Assembly (NCBI RefSeq): GCF_001758465.1 | Contig: NZ_MJIC01000010.1 | Location: 124,001-188,000, forward strand | Source: Marisediminitalea lipolytica | GTDB lineage: Bacteria; Pseudomonadota; Gammaproteobacteria; Enterobacterales; Alteromonadaceae | Length of the DNA: 64,000 bases | Direction: 5' to 3' | Part shown: piece by piece, positions 36,986-45,269 of the stretch | Position numbering within the stretch: the stretch's first letter is position 1 | Layout: each line of letters opens with the position of its first letter | Notes under the pieces: model-generated | Seen by the model: the letters and a program-made list of their open reading frames with translations, nothing else | The model's database searches: none | Told to the model about the DNA's origin: nothing | Program-made: the position numbers and the translations under genes

Positions 36986-37561
36986 CTACCATTGCTTTTT
37001 CAGATCACTGAACATTTTATCCAGCATCCAGGACAATGACGACGCATCATCTACGGTTGTTGCCATGGTGCGCAAGGCAATGAACTGGCCTTGTAACCAG
37101 GTGGCTGCTTGTTCAGTAGGCAGCGACTCGGCTAGCGCTTGTTTTGCCTTGGCTGCTTCGATTACCGCGATCAGGCCGTCTCTCACATTACCCAGTGCCT
37201 TGCGTAATGAATTCTGAATACCTTCGGGAAGCTCCAGCCAGTCAGCCTGAGTTTTAACAATCAGGCACTGGCGCATATAGGTATCTTCGTCGTTTTGTAA
37301 TAATGGCGTACCCAGAAACTCTTTCAGTGCGTCTAATGGCTCTGCTGCATGACTACAGGCAATCAGCCGGTCGGCAATACCCTGGGTGTAGACTTCCAGT
37401 GCTGCCAGATAAAGCCCTTCTTTATTGCCAAATGCTGCGTAGATACTTCCCGGACGTTTATCCAGGGCGGTCTGAATATCACGCATGCCCGCACCCACAT
37501 ACCCTTTTTGCCAAAACACCGTCATGGCTTGCTGAATACTTTGCTCTCGTGAATTACTCAT
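36986..37561 (-). CDS. TetR/AcrR-family transcriptional regulator
   Basis: 191 residues. The N-terminal helix-turn-helix reads QAMTVFWQKGYVGAGMRDI followed by IYAAFGNKEGLYLAAL, typical of this family. The C-terminal ligand domain is divergent. It is divergent from the AhpD-like gene, and two TGAACG-type palindromes between them are probable operators. Confidence 0.93.
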   Translation of the reverse strand: MSNSREQSIQQAMTVFWQKGYVGAGMRDIQTALDKRPGSIYAAFGNKEGLYLAALEVYTQGIADRLIACSHAAEPLDALKEFLGTPLLQNDEDTYMRQCLIVKTQADWLELPEGIQNSLRKALGNVRDGLIAVIEAAKAKQALAESLPTEQAATWLQGQFIALRTMATTVDDASSLSWMLDKMFSDLKKQW

Positions 37562-37585
37562 AAATCTACCTTATATCGAAACGTT

Positions 37586-37622
37586 TGAACGATCGTTCAG
37601 AAATAAATTGAACGAGTGTTCA
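37586..37622. promoter_or_regulatory. Tandem TetR-type operators
   Basis: The perfect palindrome TGAACGATCGTTCA (37586-37599) and the near palindrome TGAACGAGTGTTCA (37609-37622) are 23 bases apart centre to centre, about two helical turns. Both sit between the divergent regulator and the AhpD-like gene. Confidence 0.75.
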
Positions 37623-37674
37623 GCTGGGTTTATTGTAATCACTCCCAACCACAACTGAAAGGTTTATTTTTAAT

Positions 37675-38223
37675 ATGTCTTATTTAACAGTTCACACTTT
37701 TGAATCTGCGCCAGATGCGGCGAAACCCATGCTCGACGAATCGGTAAATGCATTTGGCTTTGTGCCTGGTTTACACGGCGTAATGGCTGAAGCTCCCGAT
37801 GTACTGGAGAGTTATAAATTTCTGCATGGCAAAGCCTTGTCGACCTCTTTTACTAAAGAAGAAATAACCGTTGTATGGCAAACCGCTAATGTAGAGCACG
37901 GCTGTCACTATTGTGTGCCTGCGCATACGGGAATCGCCAAGGCGATGAAAGTGGATGACAGCATTACCGAGGCGCTGCGTAATAAAACGCCTTTACCAGA
38001 AAAACTGGAAGTATTGCGGGAAACCACGAAAGCGATTTTATTGGAGCGGGGCAAGCCTGCTGCTTCACAGGTTGAGGCGTTTTTTGCTGCCGGGTACAGT
38101 CAACGCCAGTTGCTGGAGATCATTTTAGTGCTGGCGCAGAAAGTCATGAGTAATTATATCAACCAGCTTGCTGATACACCGGTGGATAAACCGTTCGCGA
38201 AATTTGCCTGGCATCCGGCCTGA
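37675..38223 (+). CDS. AhpD-like / carboxymuconolactone decarboxylase family protein
   Basis: 182 residues. The redox motif Cys-His-Tyr-Cys followed by PAHT (in HGCHYCVPAHT, near residue 79) and an upstream Glu match the AhpD-like active site CxxC...H. Members reduce peroxides or act on small molecules with thiol chemistry. Control by the divergent TetR regulator, probably in response to an oxidant or electrophile, is inferred from layout. Confidence 0.88.
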   Translation: MSYLTVHTFESAPDAAKPMLDESVNAFGFVPGLHGVMAEAPDVLESYKFLHGKALSTSFTKEEITVVWQTANVEHGCHYCVPAHTGIAKAMKVDDSITEALRNKTPLPEKLEVLRETTKAILLERGKPAASQVEAFFAAGYSQRQLLEIILVLAQKVMSNYINQLADTPVDKPFAKFAWHPA

Positions 38224-38230
38224 TAAACAA

Positions 38231-38264
38231 CAAGGGGCTAAAATGCTTAGCCCCTTGCTTTTGT
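38231..38264. terminator. Bidirectional terminator
   Basis: CAAGGGGCTAA-AATGC-TTAGCCCCTTG with a T-rich tail on the plus strand. It separates the AhpD-like gene from the facing symporter gene. Confidence 0.8.
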
Positions 38265-38268
38265 TGGG

Positions 38269-39672
38269 TTACCAGATCCCTTTTTCGGTTTTACCCTGAA
38301 TTTCACAGTCGCCGGTTTTATATTCCGGGAGTTCTCCGCGCTCGCGCTTGGAAAAATAGTCTTTACTGATATTAACGATGGTGGGGGTCATCCACATAAT
38401 GGCGATAATGTTTATCACCGACATCAGACCTAACGCCATGTCAGCCGCCGCCCATACTTCGGGTAAAGCCGCCATGGAACCCCAGAAGATCATGGCCAGA
38501 TAGCCACAGGTATAGGCAATCCGCCCAATCTTATTATCCAGCTTAAACATGTGCAGGTTACTTTCGCCGTAGGCATAGTTGGCAACCACCGAAGTAAAAG
38601 AGAAAAAGCAGATTGCCGCCGCAACAAAATCTGCGCCGCCGGCACCAATGTGTGTTTCCATTGCTGACTGAGTCAGGCGGATCCCTTCCATTTGTTCACT
38701 GCTTGAGCCGCCTGCCAGTAAAATAATAAAAGCAGTAGCGGTACACAGCACCATGGTATCTAAAAATACGCCAAGCATCTGAATGTAGCCCTGGGAAACC
38801 GGATGGTTAGGGTAGGGCGCTGCACTCGCAGCCGCATGCGGCACACTACCAGAGCCGGCTTCGTTAGAGTACAAACCGCGCTGAATACCATTTTTAACGG
38901 CTGCACCCATGGCGCCAGCGCCGGCTTCCTGCAAGCCAAACGCAGACTGAAAGATATTCAGCAGCATCGCGGGGAGTTCGGAAATGTTGAGGGCGCAAAC
39001 CAGTAAAGCCGCCAGCACATAGCTAATTCCCATAAAGGGCACAACCCACTCGGCAAAGCGGGCGATACCACGCAGGCCACCCACCACAATTAACGCTGCC
39101 AGAACAATAATCACAATGCCTGAGTAGCTGGTTGGAATGCCGTAGGCCGCGTTTAGTGCGTCTGTTATGGTATTGGCTTGTACAGCAGAGAAAATAAACC
39201 CGTAGCCTAAAAATAAACACAACGAGAAAGCGACCGCCAGCCAGGTTTTATTCAGGCCTTGTTTGATGTAGTAAGCCGGACCGCCGCGAAACTCGCCATG
39301 GTCGTCCCGGACTTTGTATAGCTGGCCCAGTACACTTTCGGCAAAACCGGTTGCCATACCAAGCAGTGCAATTACCCACATCCAGAAAATGCTGCCCGCA
39401 CCGCCAAGTGAAATGGCCACAGCCACGCCCGCCAGATTACCGGTACCAACCCGGGCGGATAAACTGGTACACAACGCCTGAAAGGAGCTTATGCCTTCCT
39501 TGTTGCTGCTGGTGCTGCCTTTGAGCAGGCTGAACATATGGCCGAAATGTTTAATTTGTACGCCACCCAGGCGAACCGTAAACCAAATGCCGCAAATCAG
39601 CAGCATATAAATGAGAACCTGGCCGTTACCCCAGAGAATATTATTGATAAACGCAACGATGTCGTTGAGCAC
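38269..39672 (-). CDS. Alanine/glycine:cation symporter (AGCS family)
   Basis: 467 residues with about 10-11 membrane helices. Family motifs seen are GxFxA-like GISSFQALCTSLSARVGTGN near residue 57, GGPAYYIKQGL, and GLYSNEAGSGSVPHAAA near residue 268. AGCS carriers use Na+ or H+ to take up alanine or glycine. It stands alone. Confidence 0.94.
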   Translation of the reverse strand: MLNDIVAFINNILWGNGQVLIYMLLICGIWFTVRLGGVQIKHFGHMFSLLKGSTSSNKEGISSFQALCTSLSARVGTGNLAGVAVAISLGGAGSIFWMWVIALLGMATGFAESVLGQLYKVRDDHGEFRGGPAYYIKQGLNKTWLAVAFSLCLFLGYGFIFSAVQANTITDALNAAYGIPTSYSGIVIIVLAALIVVGGLRGIARFAEWVVPFMGISYVLAALLVCALNISELPAMLLNIFQSAFGLQEAGAGAMGAAVKNGIQRGLYSNEAGSGSVPHAAASAAPYPNHPVSQGYIQMLGVFLDTMVLCTATAFIILLAGGSSSEQMEGIRLTQSAMETHIGAGGADFVAAAICFFSFTSVVANYAYGESNLHMFKLDNKIGRIAYTCGYLAMIFWGSMAALPEVWAAADMALGLMSVINIIAIMWMTPTIVNISKDYFSKRERGELPEYKTGDCEIQGKTEKGIW

Positions 39673-39775
39673 TAAAGAGTTCCTGTTTAATTATTATAAG
39701 GAGGGAATGGATTTAGTGTGCCGACCAAAGCCGGCACTGTAAAGGAAAAAACACACCAGGGGAGGTCTGCTCTCC

Positions 39776-40681
39776 CTATTGAGCCGATGACTGACGCTGG
39801 TACTGACGGAAAAAAGTCCAGATGAATTGTGTCATGGCAATGTTGTCGGTTTTACCAAGGCCATATTTGGCCAGTAACTCGGCCTTAGGGCTATCCGGCC
39901 AGGTGTGGCCTCCCTCTGCAGAACGATAAAACACCACCTGTACGTCATCCTGACACTGAGACCAGGTGAGTTTGGTGATTCCCGCTTGTAAGTTTTCTTC
40001 ACTCACCGAATGACACTGATTATGGTTTACCCAGTCATGGATAGCGTCTTCTACTCCAGCGTGCCAGTAACGGGGGGAGTCTGGCTGATGAACATAGTGA
40101 TTTACCGGATCTTTTTTGCCATGGTAGGTTAACACGGGCATGGCGCTGGCAGGCTTACAATTATCTGCAAATCGTACACCGGCTATGGGCGCGATGGCGG
40201 CGAAGGTTGTGGCCAGCTCGCAGGCCAGAAGACTGCTCATCCTCGCACCGCCAGAAAATCCGGTGGCGTAAATACGGGTTAAATCTATCGGATACTGGCT
40301 GATTAAATGTTCAATCAGCGCCCGGATAAAAGCGACATCATCGTAGGGGCTCTCAAGTTGCTCAACATTCCATGTTTTGCGCCCACCAGGTTCGTAGCTG
40401 AATTCAGCCTGTGGGGCGACCACAATAAAATGTTCCTGCCCGGCCAGTTGTTCGAGTTGATTGAGTGCCGAAATGTTCTCCGGGCTAGAGCCGGTGCCGT
40501 GAAAATTAAACACCAAAGGCAGCGGCTTCGCAGAGGAGGAAGAGGGCATGTACAAACGCCAGCTTCTTAACTGACCATCCAGCGTAGCTTGTTGCATTAC
40601 CGGGTCAGCAAGGCCGGGCGTGCTGATGGTTAAACAAATGACATAAAACAGTGAAGAGAGAAGTACAGCAGGTTTAATCAT
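39776..40681 (-). CDS. Secreted PHB-depolymerase-like esterase (LpqC type)
   Basis: 301 residues from ATG 40681 (MIKPAVLLSS), which gives a clean signal peptide ending near GLAD. An alpha/beta-hydrolase with nucleophile Ser in GFSGG, the FNFHGTGSSPE oxyanion region, and a late GGHTWP with the catalytic His. Members hydrolyse polyhydroxyalkanoates, feruloyl or acetyl esters. The native substrate is unknown. Confidence 0.86.
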   Translation of the reverse strand: MIKPAVLLSSLFYVICLTISTPGLADPVMQQATLDGQLRSWRLYMPSSSSAKPLPLVFNFHGTGSSPENISALNQLEQLAGQEHFIVVAPQAEFSYEPGGRKTWNVEQLESPYDDVAFIRALIEHLISQYPIDLTRIYATGFSGGARMSSLLACELATTFAAIAPIAGVRFADNCKPASAMPVLTYHGKKDPVNHYVHQPDSPRYWHAGVEDAIHDWVNHNQCHSVSEENLQAGITKLTWSQCQDDVQVVFYRSAEGGHTWPDSPKAELLAKYGLGKTDNIAMTQFIWTFFRQYQRQSSAQ

Positions 40682-40751
40682 AAACGACGGGTTGTAGTGT
40701 GTGTTCGTCGTGAAAATGTAACACAATGGGCAGACAATGTGGAAAGTGCAG

Positions 40752-40783
40752 AAACAAAAACGCCAGTCATAAGACTGGCGTTT
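40752..40783 (-). terminator. Terminator of the Met-Leu-Gln-Gln tRNA operon
   Basis: Minus strand AACGCCAGTC-TTAT-GACTGGCGTT followed by TTTGTTTC, 7 bases after the last tRNA-Gln. Confidence 0.85.
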
Positions 40784-40789
40784 AATGTA

Positions 40790-40865
40790 TGGCTGGGGTA
40801 GCTGGACTCGAACCAACGGATGGCGGGATCAAAACCCGCTGCCTTACCAACTTGGCTATACCCCA
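40790..40865 (-). tRNA. tRNA-Gln (UUG anticodon), copy A
   Basis: 76 bases with encoded CCA. Acceptor TGGGGTA/TACCCCA, loop with anticodon TTG, T loop TTCGAGT. It is identical to the copies at 40912-40987 and 48317-48392. Confidence 0.97.
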
Positions 40866-40911
40866 ATCAACTGGGTGTGTTAGCTGATGTTGCATCAACG
40901 TAACGAAAAAA

Positions 40912-40987
40912 TGGCTGGGGTAGCTGGACTCGAACCAACGGATGGCGGGATCAAAACCCGCTGCCTTACCAACTTGGCTATACCCCA
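40912..40987 (-). tRNA. tRNA-Gln (UUG anticodon), copy B
   Basis: A 76-base identical copy of the neighbouring tRNA-Gln, 46 bases upstream in the same operon, with anticodon TTG and encoded CCA. Confidence 0.97.
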
Positions 40988-40989
40988 AA

Positions 40990-41074
40990 TGGTGCGGAAG
41001 GAGAGACTTGAACTCTCACGCCGTGAAGCACTGGAACCTAAATCCAGCGTGTCTACCAATTCCACCACTTCCGC
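40990..41074 (-). tRNA. tRNA-Leu (UAG anticodon)
   Basis: 85 bases, type II with a variable arm. Acceptor GCGGAAG/CTTCCGC, anticodon stem CTGGA, loop TTTAGGT (anticodon TAG), encoded CCA. It corresponds to E. coli leuW in the metT-leuW-gln cluster. Confidence 0.97.
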
Positions 41075-41091
41075 GCAGTGTCTCGCACAAT

Positions 41092-41114
41092 AAAAAACCC
41101 AATTAACTGGGTTT
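41092..41114 (-). terminator. Terminator-like hairpin inside the tRNA operon
   Basis: Minus strand AAACCCA-GTTAAT-TGGGTTT followed by TTT, between tRNA-Met and tRNA-Leu. It could be a partial terminator or a processing signal. Confidence 0.5.
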
Positions 41115-41121
41115 GCGAGAA

Positions 41122-41198
41122 TGGTGGCTACGGCGAGATTCGAACTTGCGACCCCATCATTATGAGTGATGTGCTCTAACCAACTGAGCTACGTAGCC
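41122..41198 (-). tRNA. tRNA-Met (CAU anticodon, elongator)
   Basis: 77 bases. Acceptor GGCTACG/CGTAGCC, anticodon loop CTCATAA (CAT), encoded CCA. The paired first base and the lack of initiator anticodon-stem GGG/CCC make it an elongator. It is the first gene of the operon. Confidence 0.95.
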
Positions 41199-41235
41199 TC
41201 CGATTTTTTTACTTCCCTCTCAGGAAGTGGCGCGT

Positions 41236-41264
41236 ATTATGCTGAGTTGATTATTCATCGTCAA
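41236..41264 (-). promoter_or_regulatory. Promoter of the Met-Leu-Gln-Gln tRNA operon
   Basis: Minus strand TTGACG (41259-41264), 17-base spacer, CATAAT (41236-41241), then a GC-rich ACGCGCC discriminator as in stringently controlled stable RNA promoters. The rest of 41199-41458 shows no gene. Confidence 0.85.
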
Positions 41265-41458
41265 CCCCTTTTTTTAAATCAATGTTCAATTGCTTGTTAT
41301 ATATTCAAAGTGGTGCGATTTTGTGCATTGCTGGTGGTTTTATAAACGGTTTCCCTTGTGTGGGCAGGCAATTCAGCGCGCTTTTACGCTGGTAAAAACA
41401 ATCTGAACTATACTTTTTTGAGGTTTTAGTCGCATTTTTTTTCGTAAATGGTGAAGTG

Positions 41459-42130
41459 ATGACGAAAAAAATCGTGTTGTGCTGCATTTTTTTGTTATTG
41501 AATGGCTGTGGGGGGGCTGAGGAGCCCTCATCTGCGCCTGAAATATGCACTGAAACGCAACTTTATTTTTGCCCGACATCCGCATTTCAGGACCCTTTGG
41601 GGATTGGGCTTACCCTAGCCTGGTATACCGGACAATGTACCCGCGAAGTTTATTGTCAGGAAAATCCTGATAAGCCAGCAGTGAACCCTGAAAATGGCGT
41701 TATTGATGATGCCTTTGTCGCTTCAAACTGGACCACAAGCTCCCTTAGCGATTCTGATACAAACGATGATTATGAATCTGCCACGGCTTTCATCCTGCGC
41801 CCCCGAAACGGTGTGCTGATTGAAGGGCAGCTTCAGGGAGATGATATCGCGGATTATTATGCGTTTATAATGGATGGTGAGGCCACCATCACGATTTATC
41901 TGTGTGCCAGCCCGTCTGACTGCCAACAGCCCTGGTACCAGGGCAATGAGATGTATCTGACTCTGCACGATTATCAGCAGAATATGATTGACTCTACCGA
42001 ATCACCTGGCGAATTTGGCCACGCATTTACCGCTCCGATTTTAACCAGCGGTGAGCAATATTACCTGATTGTGCATCTGGCTGAGCAAGCAACAGGTTCG
42101 GTTCAGTATAAGTTGGTCATCACAGACTAA
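41459..42130 (+). CDS. Hypothetical lipoprotein with PPC-like C-terminal domain
   Basis: 223 residues from ATG 41459 (GTG 41456 is in frame just before). The lipobox LLNGCGG is clear. The next 60 residues hold several Cys in CTETQLYFCP and GQCTREVYC. From about residue 90 the pattern of acidic, Tyr-rich strands (DIADYYAFIMDGEATITI, EQYYLIVHLAEQATG) resembles bacterial pre-peptidase C-terminal domains. Function unknown. Confidence 0.7.
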   Translation: MTKKIVLCCIFLLLNGCGGAEEPSSAPEICTETQLYFCPTSAFQDPLGIGLTLAWYTGQCTREVYCQENPDKPAVNPENGVIDDAFVASNWTTSSLSDSDTNDDYESATAFILRPRNGVLIEGQLQGDDIADYYAFIMDGEATITIYLCASPSDCQQPWYQGNEMYLTLHDYQQNMIDSTESPGEFGHAFTAPILTSGEQYYLIVHLAEQATGSVQYKLVITD

Positions 42131-42157
42131 GGTGAGCCCGGAATAACGGAGATGGTA

Positions 42158-42184
42158 CAAAAAAGCCGGCGTCTGCCGGCTCTT
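42158..42184 (-). terminator. Terminator of the rplY-pth-ychF operon
   Basis: Minus strand AGCCGGC-AGAC-GCCGGCT followed by TTTTTTG, 5 bases past the ychF stop. Confidence 0.85.
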
Positions 42185-42189
42185 TGATA

Positions 42190-43281
42190 TTAAACGTTAA
42201 AGCGGAAGTGGATAACGTCGCCGTCTTTAACGATGTATTCTTTACCTTCCAGACGCCATTTACCGGCATCCTTAGCACCTTGTTCGCCTTTAAACTCAAC
42301 AAAGTGCTCATAACCGATGACTTCGGCACGGATAAAGCCTTTTTCAAAGTCGGTGTGGATCTTACCGGCAGCCTGAGGCGCAGTAGAGCCTTCCGGGAAG
42401 GTCCATGCACGTACTTCTTTTACCCCGGCGGTAAAATAGGTTTGCAGTGTCAGCAGGTTGTAACCGGCGCGAATAACGCGGTTTAATCCTGGCTCTTCCA
42501 GGCCCATATCAGCCATAAACTCTTCACGGTCTTCATCGTCCAGTTCGGCAATGTCAGACTCAATAGCAGCGCATACAGCAACCACAACGGCATTTTCGTC
42601 GGCAGCGATAGCTTTTACCTGATCAAGGTAAGGGTTATCTTCAAAACCGTCTTCGTTCACATTGGCGATGTACATGGTTGGCTTCAGCGTCAGCATGTTC
42701 ATATAGCTGATCGCGGCGAGTTCTTCCTTGCTCAGCTCCAGTGAGCGCAGCAGAAGCCCTTCGTCCAGCGTTGGCTTAATTTTTTCCAGTACTTTTAATT
42801 CAAATTTGGCATCAGCATCACCGCCTTTAGCACGTTTGGCTACGCGATGAATGGCTTTTTCGGTGGTTTCCAAATCGGCCAGGGCCAGTTCAGTATTGAT
42901 GATATCAATATCGTCCTTTGGGCTTACCTTGCCGGCAACGTGGACAATGTTCTCATCGTCGAAACAACGTACTACGTGGCCAATGGCATCGGTTTCGCGG
43001 ATGTTTGCCAGGAATTTGTTACCCAGGCCTTCGCCTTTTGATGCACCTTCAACCAGACCGGCGATATCCACAAATTCCATGGTGGTTGGAATAACACGCT
43101 GGGGATTTACAATCTCTGCCAGCTTATCTAAGCGCAGATCCGGCACCGGTACCACGCCTGTGTTAGGTTCAATGGTACAAAACGGAAAGTTTGCAGCCTC
43201 GATACCAGCTTTGGTTAATGCATTGAAAAGCGTAGACTTACCAACGTTTGGCAGGCCGACAATGCCACATTTAAATCCCAT
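42190..43281 (-). CDS. ychF: Redox-regulated ATPase YchF (OLA1 family)
   Basis: 363 residues, standard length. P-loop [14 protein letters not shown], a G3 region [17 protein letters not shown], and a C-terminal TGS-like domain. YchF prefers ATP to GTP and binds the ribosome. It is the last gene of the rplY-pth-ychF operon. Confidence 0.97.
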   Translation of the reverse strand: MGFKCGIVGLPNVGKSTLFNALTKAGIEAANFPFCTIEPNTGVVPVPDLRLDKLAEIVNPQRVIPTTMEFVDIAGLVEGASKGEGLGNKFLANIRETDAIGHVVRCFDDENIVHVAGKVSPKDDIDIINTELALADLETTEKAIHRVAKRAKGGDADAKFELKVLEKIKPTLDEGLLLRSLELSKEELAAISYMNMLTLKPTMYIANVNEDGFEDNPYLDQVKAIAADENAVVVAVCAAIESDIAELDDEDREEFMADMGLEEPGLNRVIRAGYNLLTLQTYFTAGVKEVRAWTFPEGSTAPQAAGKIHTDFEKGFIRAEVIGYEHFVEFKGEQGAKDAGKWRLEGKEYIVKDGDVIHFRFNV

Positions 43282-43305
43282 AATGGATCCCTTGAAAATT
43301 TGAAG

Positions 43306-43893
43306 TTAACTGTCTGCTTTAAAACTATGAAGGCGATTTTGCGCCATTTTCAGATCATTTTTAAGCAAAATTTCGGTGCAACGAACCGCTTCATCGATTG
43401 CCTGTTCAATGGCTTCTCTTTCCGCTTGGGCCGGTTTACCCAAAACATGGCCGGTTACTTTGCTTTTATGACCAGGATGCCCGATACCAATGCGTAAACG
43501 CAGGAAATCCCGGTTATTACCCATACGCGCGACAATATCGCGGATTCCATTCTGGCTTGAGCTGCCGCCTACTTTAAATTTGGCCACGCCGGGAGGTAAA
43601 TCCAGTTCATCAAAGGCAACCAGCATTTGTGCCGGCTCAATACGATAAAAATTCGCCAGTGCTGCAACAGACTGACCGCTTTTATTCATAAAGGTAGTAG
43701 GGTAGAGCAAACGAATGTCCTGACCAGCAATGGTGATTCGGGCAGTTTTGCCAAAGAATTTGCTTTCAGGCGTAAGAGAGGTGTTAAACGTCGATGCGAG
43801 CTGTTCTAAAAACCACGCCCCCGCATTGTGGCGTGTTTGTTCGTATTCGGGGCCTGGATTACCCAGGCCCACAATAAGACGAATGTCTGCCAA
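43306..43893 (-). CDS. pth: Peptidyl-tRNA hydrolase
   Basis: 195 residues. It cleaves peptidyl-tRNA released from stalled ribosomes. The catalytic His is in QTRHNAGAW, Asp in DELDLPPG, and substrate Asn in TFMNKSG. It starts 5 bases after rplY. Confidence 0.97.
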   Translation of the reverse strand: MADIRLIVGLGNPGPEYEQTRHNAGAWFLEQLASTFNTSLTPESKFFGKTARITIAGQDIRLLYPTTFMNKSGQSVAALANFYRIEPAQMLVAFDELDLPPGVAKFKVGGSSSQNGIRDIVARMGNNRDFLRLRIGIGHPGHKSKVTGHVLGKPAQAEREAIEQAIDEAVRCTEILLKNDLKMAQNRLHSFKADS

Positions 43894-43898
43894 GGGAA

Positions 43899-44531
43899 TT
43901 ATTCCGCAGCAGCTTCTTCACCTTCTGCATCGTCAGCTGCAGCTGCTTTAGGAGCAGGCTTAACAGTAACAACAGCAAGGTTGTGTGCTTCGTCTTCTTT
44001 AGCCAGTTCAACTGAAGAAACGCCAGCAGGCAGAGTCAGGTCTGACAGGTGCAGAGTTTGACCCATTTCAACGCCAGCCATGTCAACTTCGATGAACTCA
44101 GGCAGGTCTTTAGGCAGACAAGTGATTTCAACTTCAGTTACGTGGTGCTCAGCAATACCGCCGTCTTTAATCGCCTGAGATTTCTCTTCGTTTACGAAGT
44201 GAATTGGCACAGAAGTGTGAACGTCCTGACCTGCGATTACACGTTGGAAATCCATGTGAGTAATTTTAGGCTTGTAAGGGTGACGTTGAACGTCTTTCAG
44301 TAGCGCTTCAACTTTCTGACCATCGATGTTCAGTGTCAGAACGTGAGAGTAAAACGCTTCAAATTCAGAAGCCTGAATTACTTTGTTGTGTGCCAGAGTC
44401 AGAGCTAAAGGCGCTTCTTCGCCACCGTACAGGATAGCAGGAACTTTGTCAGCGTGACGAAGGCGGCGGCTCGCACCTTTCCCCAGGTCAGCACGGACTT
44501 GTGCATCCAGGTTAAAAATTGCATCAGACAT
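43899..44531 (-). CDS. rplY: 50S ribosomal protein L25/general stress protein Ctc
   Basis: 210 residues from ATG 44531 ([13 protein letters not shown]). It has the 5S-rRNA-binding L25 domain (1-95) plus a C-terminal TL5/CTC extension ending in an Ala/Glu-rich tail, unlike the 94-residue E. coli protein. It leads the rplY-pth-ychF operon. Confidence 0.95.
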   Translation of the reverse strand: MSDAIFNLDAQVRADLGKGASRRLRHADKVPAILYGGEEAPLALTLAHNKVIQASEFEAFYSHVLTLNIDGQKVEALLKDVQRHPYKPKITHMDFQRVIAGQDVHTSVPIHFVNEEKSQAIKDGGIAEHHVTEVEITCLPKDLPEFIEVDMAGVEMGQTLHLSDLTLPAGVSSVELAKEDEAHNLAVVTVKPAPKAAAADDAEGEEAAAE

Positions 44532-44655
44532 TGAAATGTCTCCAAATAATAAAAATGAATATTTACAGATTTTTGCGACCAAAATCTGCCATGTAAGCCG
44601 TAATTAAGGGTTTTAAACCGCAATAATTACCGGCCCCCAAATTAAAGGGCGGCGA

Positions 44656-44684
44656 ATTCTACCACTCGAAGCAAAAAGATACAA
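44656..44684 (-). promoter_or_regulatory. Promoter of the rplY operon
   Basis: Minus strand TTGTAT (44679-44684), 17-base spacer, TAGAAT (44656-44661), followed by GC-rich CGCCGCCC. About 125 bases upstream of rplY. Confidence 0.6.
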
Positions 44685-44687
44685 ACC

Positions 44688-45080
44688 TCAAAGTGATTTT
44701 ACCTGACGCGGCTGTTGCGGGGCTGGTTTCGCGTTACGCTCGTCGAGTACCAGTACGTCGCTAACGTCCAGCACTTCGCCAAATTGCGTAAAGGTAATGA
44801 TGTCTTTGTTTACCTGGCCGGTTATTTTAACCACCAGGCCGTCACGGCGGTATTGTGGCGGCAAATGGCGCAACGTGAAACGCTGACTATCCGGCGTTAT
44901 CAACGAAAAAAAGCCGCCTTCTAAGGTTTGATAGACAATCGTGCCGGTGTAAGCGGTTAATGCCTGTTGATTCGTTGCCTGTTGGGGTTGGTCCATCGAC
45001 ACAGACTCCTGGCTGGTTGCGCAGGCCACTAAGCCAAATACCGCAGTAAGCAATAATAAAGGTGCAAAGAACAAACGCAT
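44688..45080 (-). CDS. Small lipoprotein with OB-like domain
   Basis: 130 residues. A lipobox VACATS ends the signal (Cys20). The mature part has EGGFFSLITPDSQRFTL and a RRDGLVVKITGQV strand pair, which resembles small OB-fold-like envelope proteins. Function unknown. It precedes rplY on the same strand but has its own start region. Confidence 0.7.
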   Translation of the reverse strand: MRLFFAPLLLLTAVFGLVACATSQESVSMDQPQQATNQQALTAYTGTIVYQTLEGGFFSLITPDSQRFTLRHLPPQYRRDGLVVKITGQVNKDIITFTQFGEVLDVSDVLVLDERNAKPAPQQPRQVKSL

Positions 45081-45269
45081 TGTTAAAACCCTCTGATGTC
45101 AGGCGAGTTTATCATAATCCAGCCTCTGCGCTGAATACTGCCTGAATGTATTATGCAGGTTAAGTCACAGGTGTATCTGGCAATGGGGGTTGCCAGTAAA
45201 AATGTATAACAATATACCGGTAAGCGGCCAACGTTGCGTCTGCTGCTGATAACAACGTTGTCCGGCTGA

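Noticed and set aside
42851..43303. 150-codon open frame antisense to ychF
   Set aside because: Shadow of a conserved GTP/ATPase gene; low-complexity Ser/Arg-rich composition.
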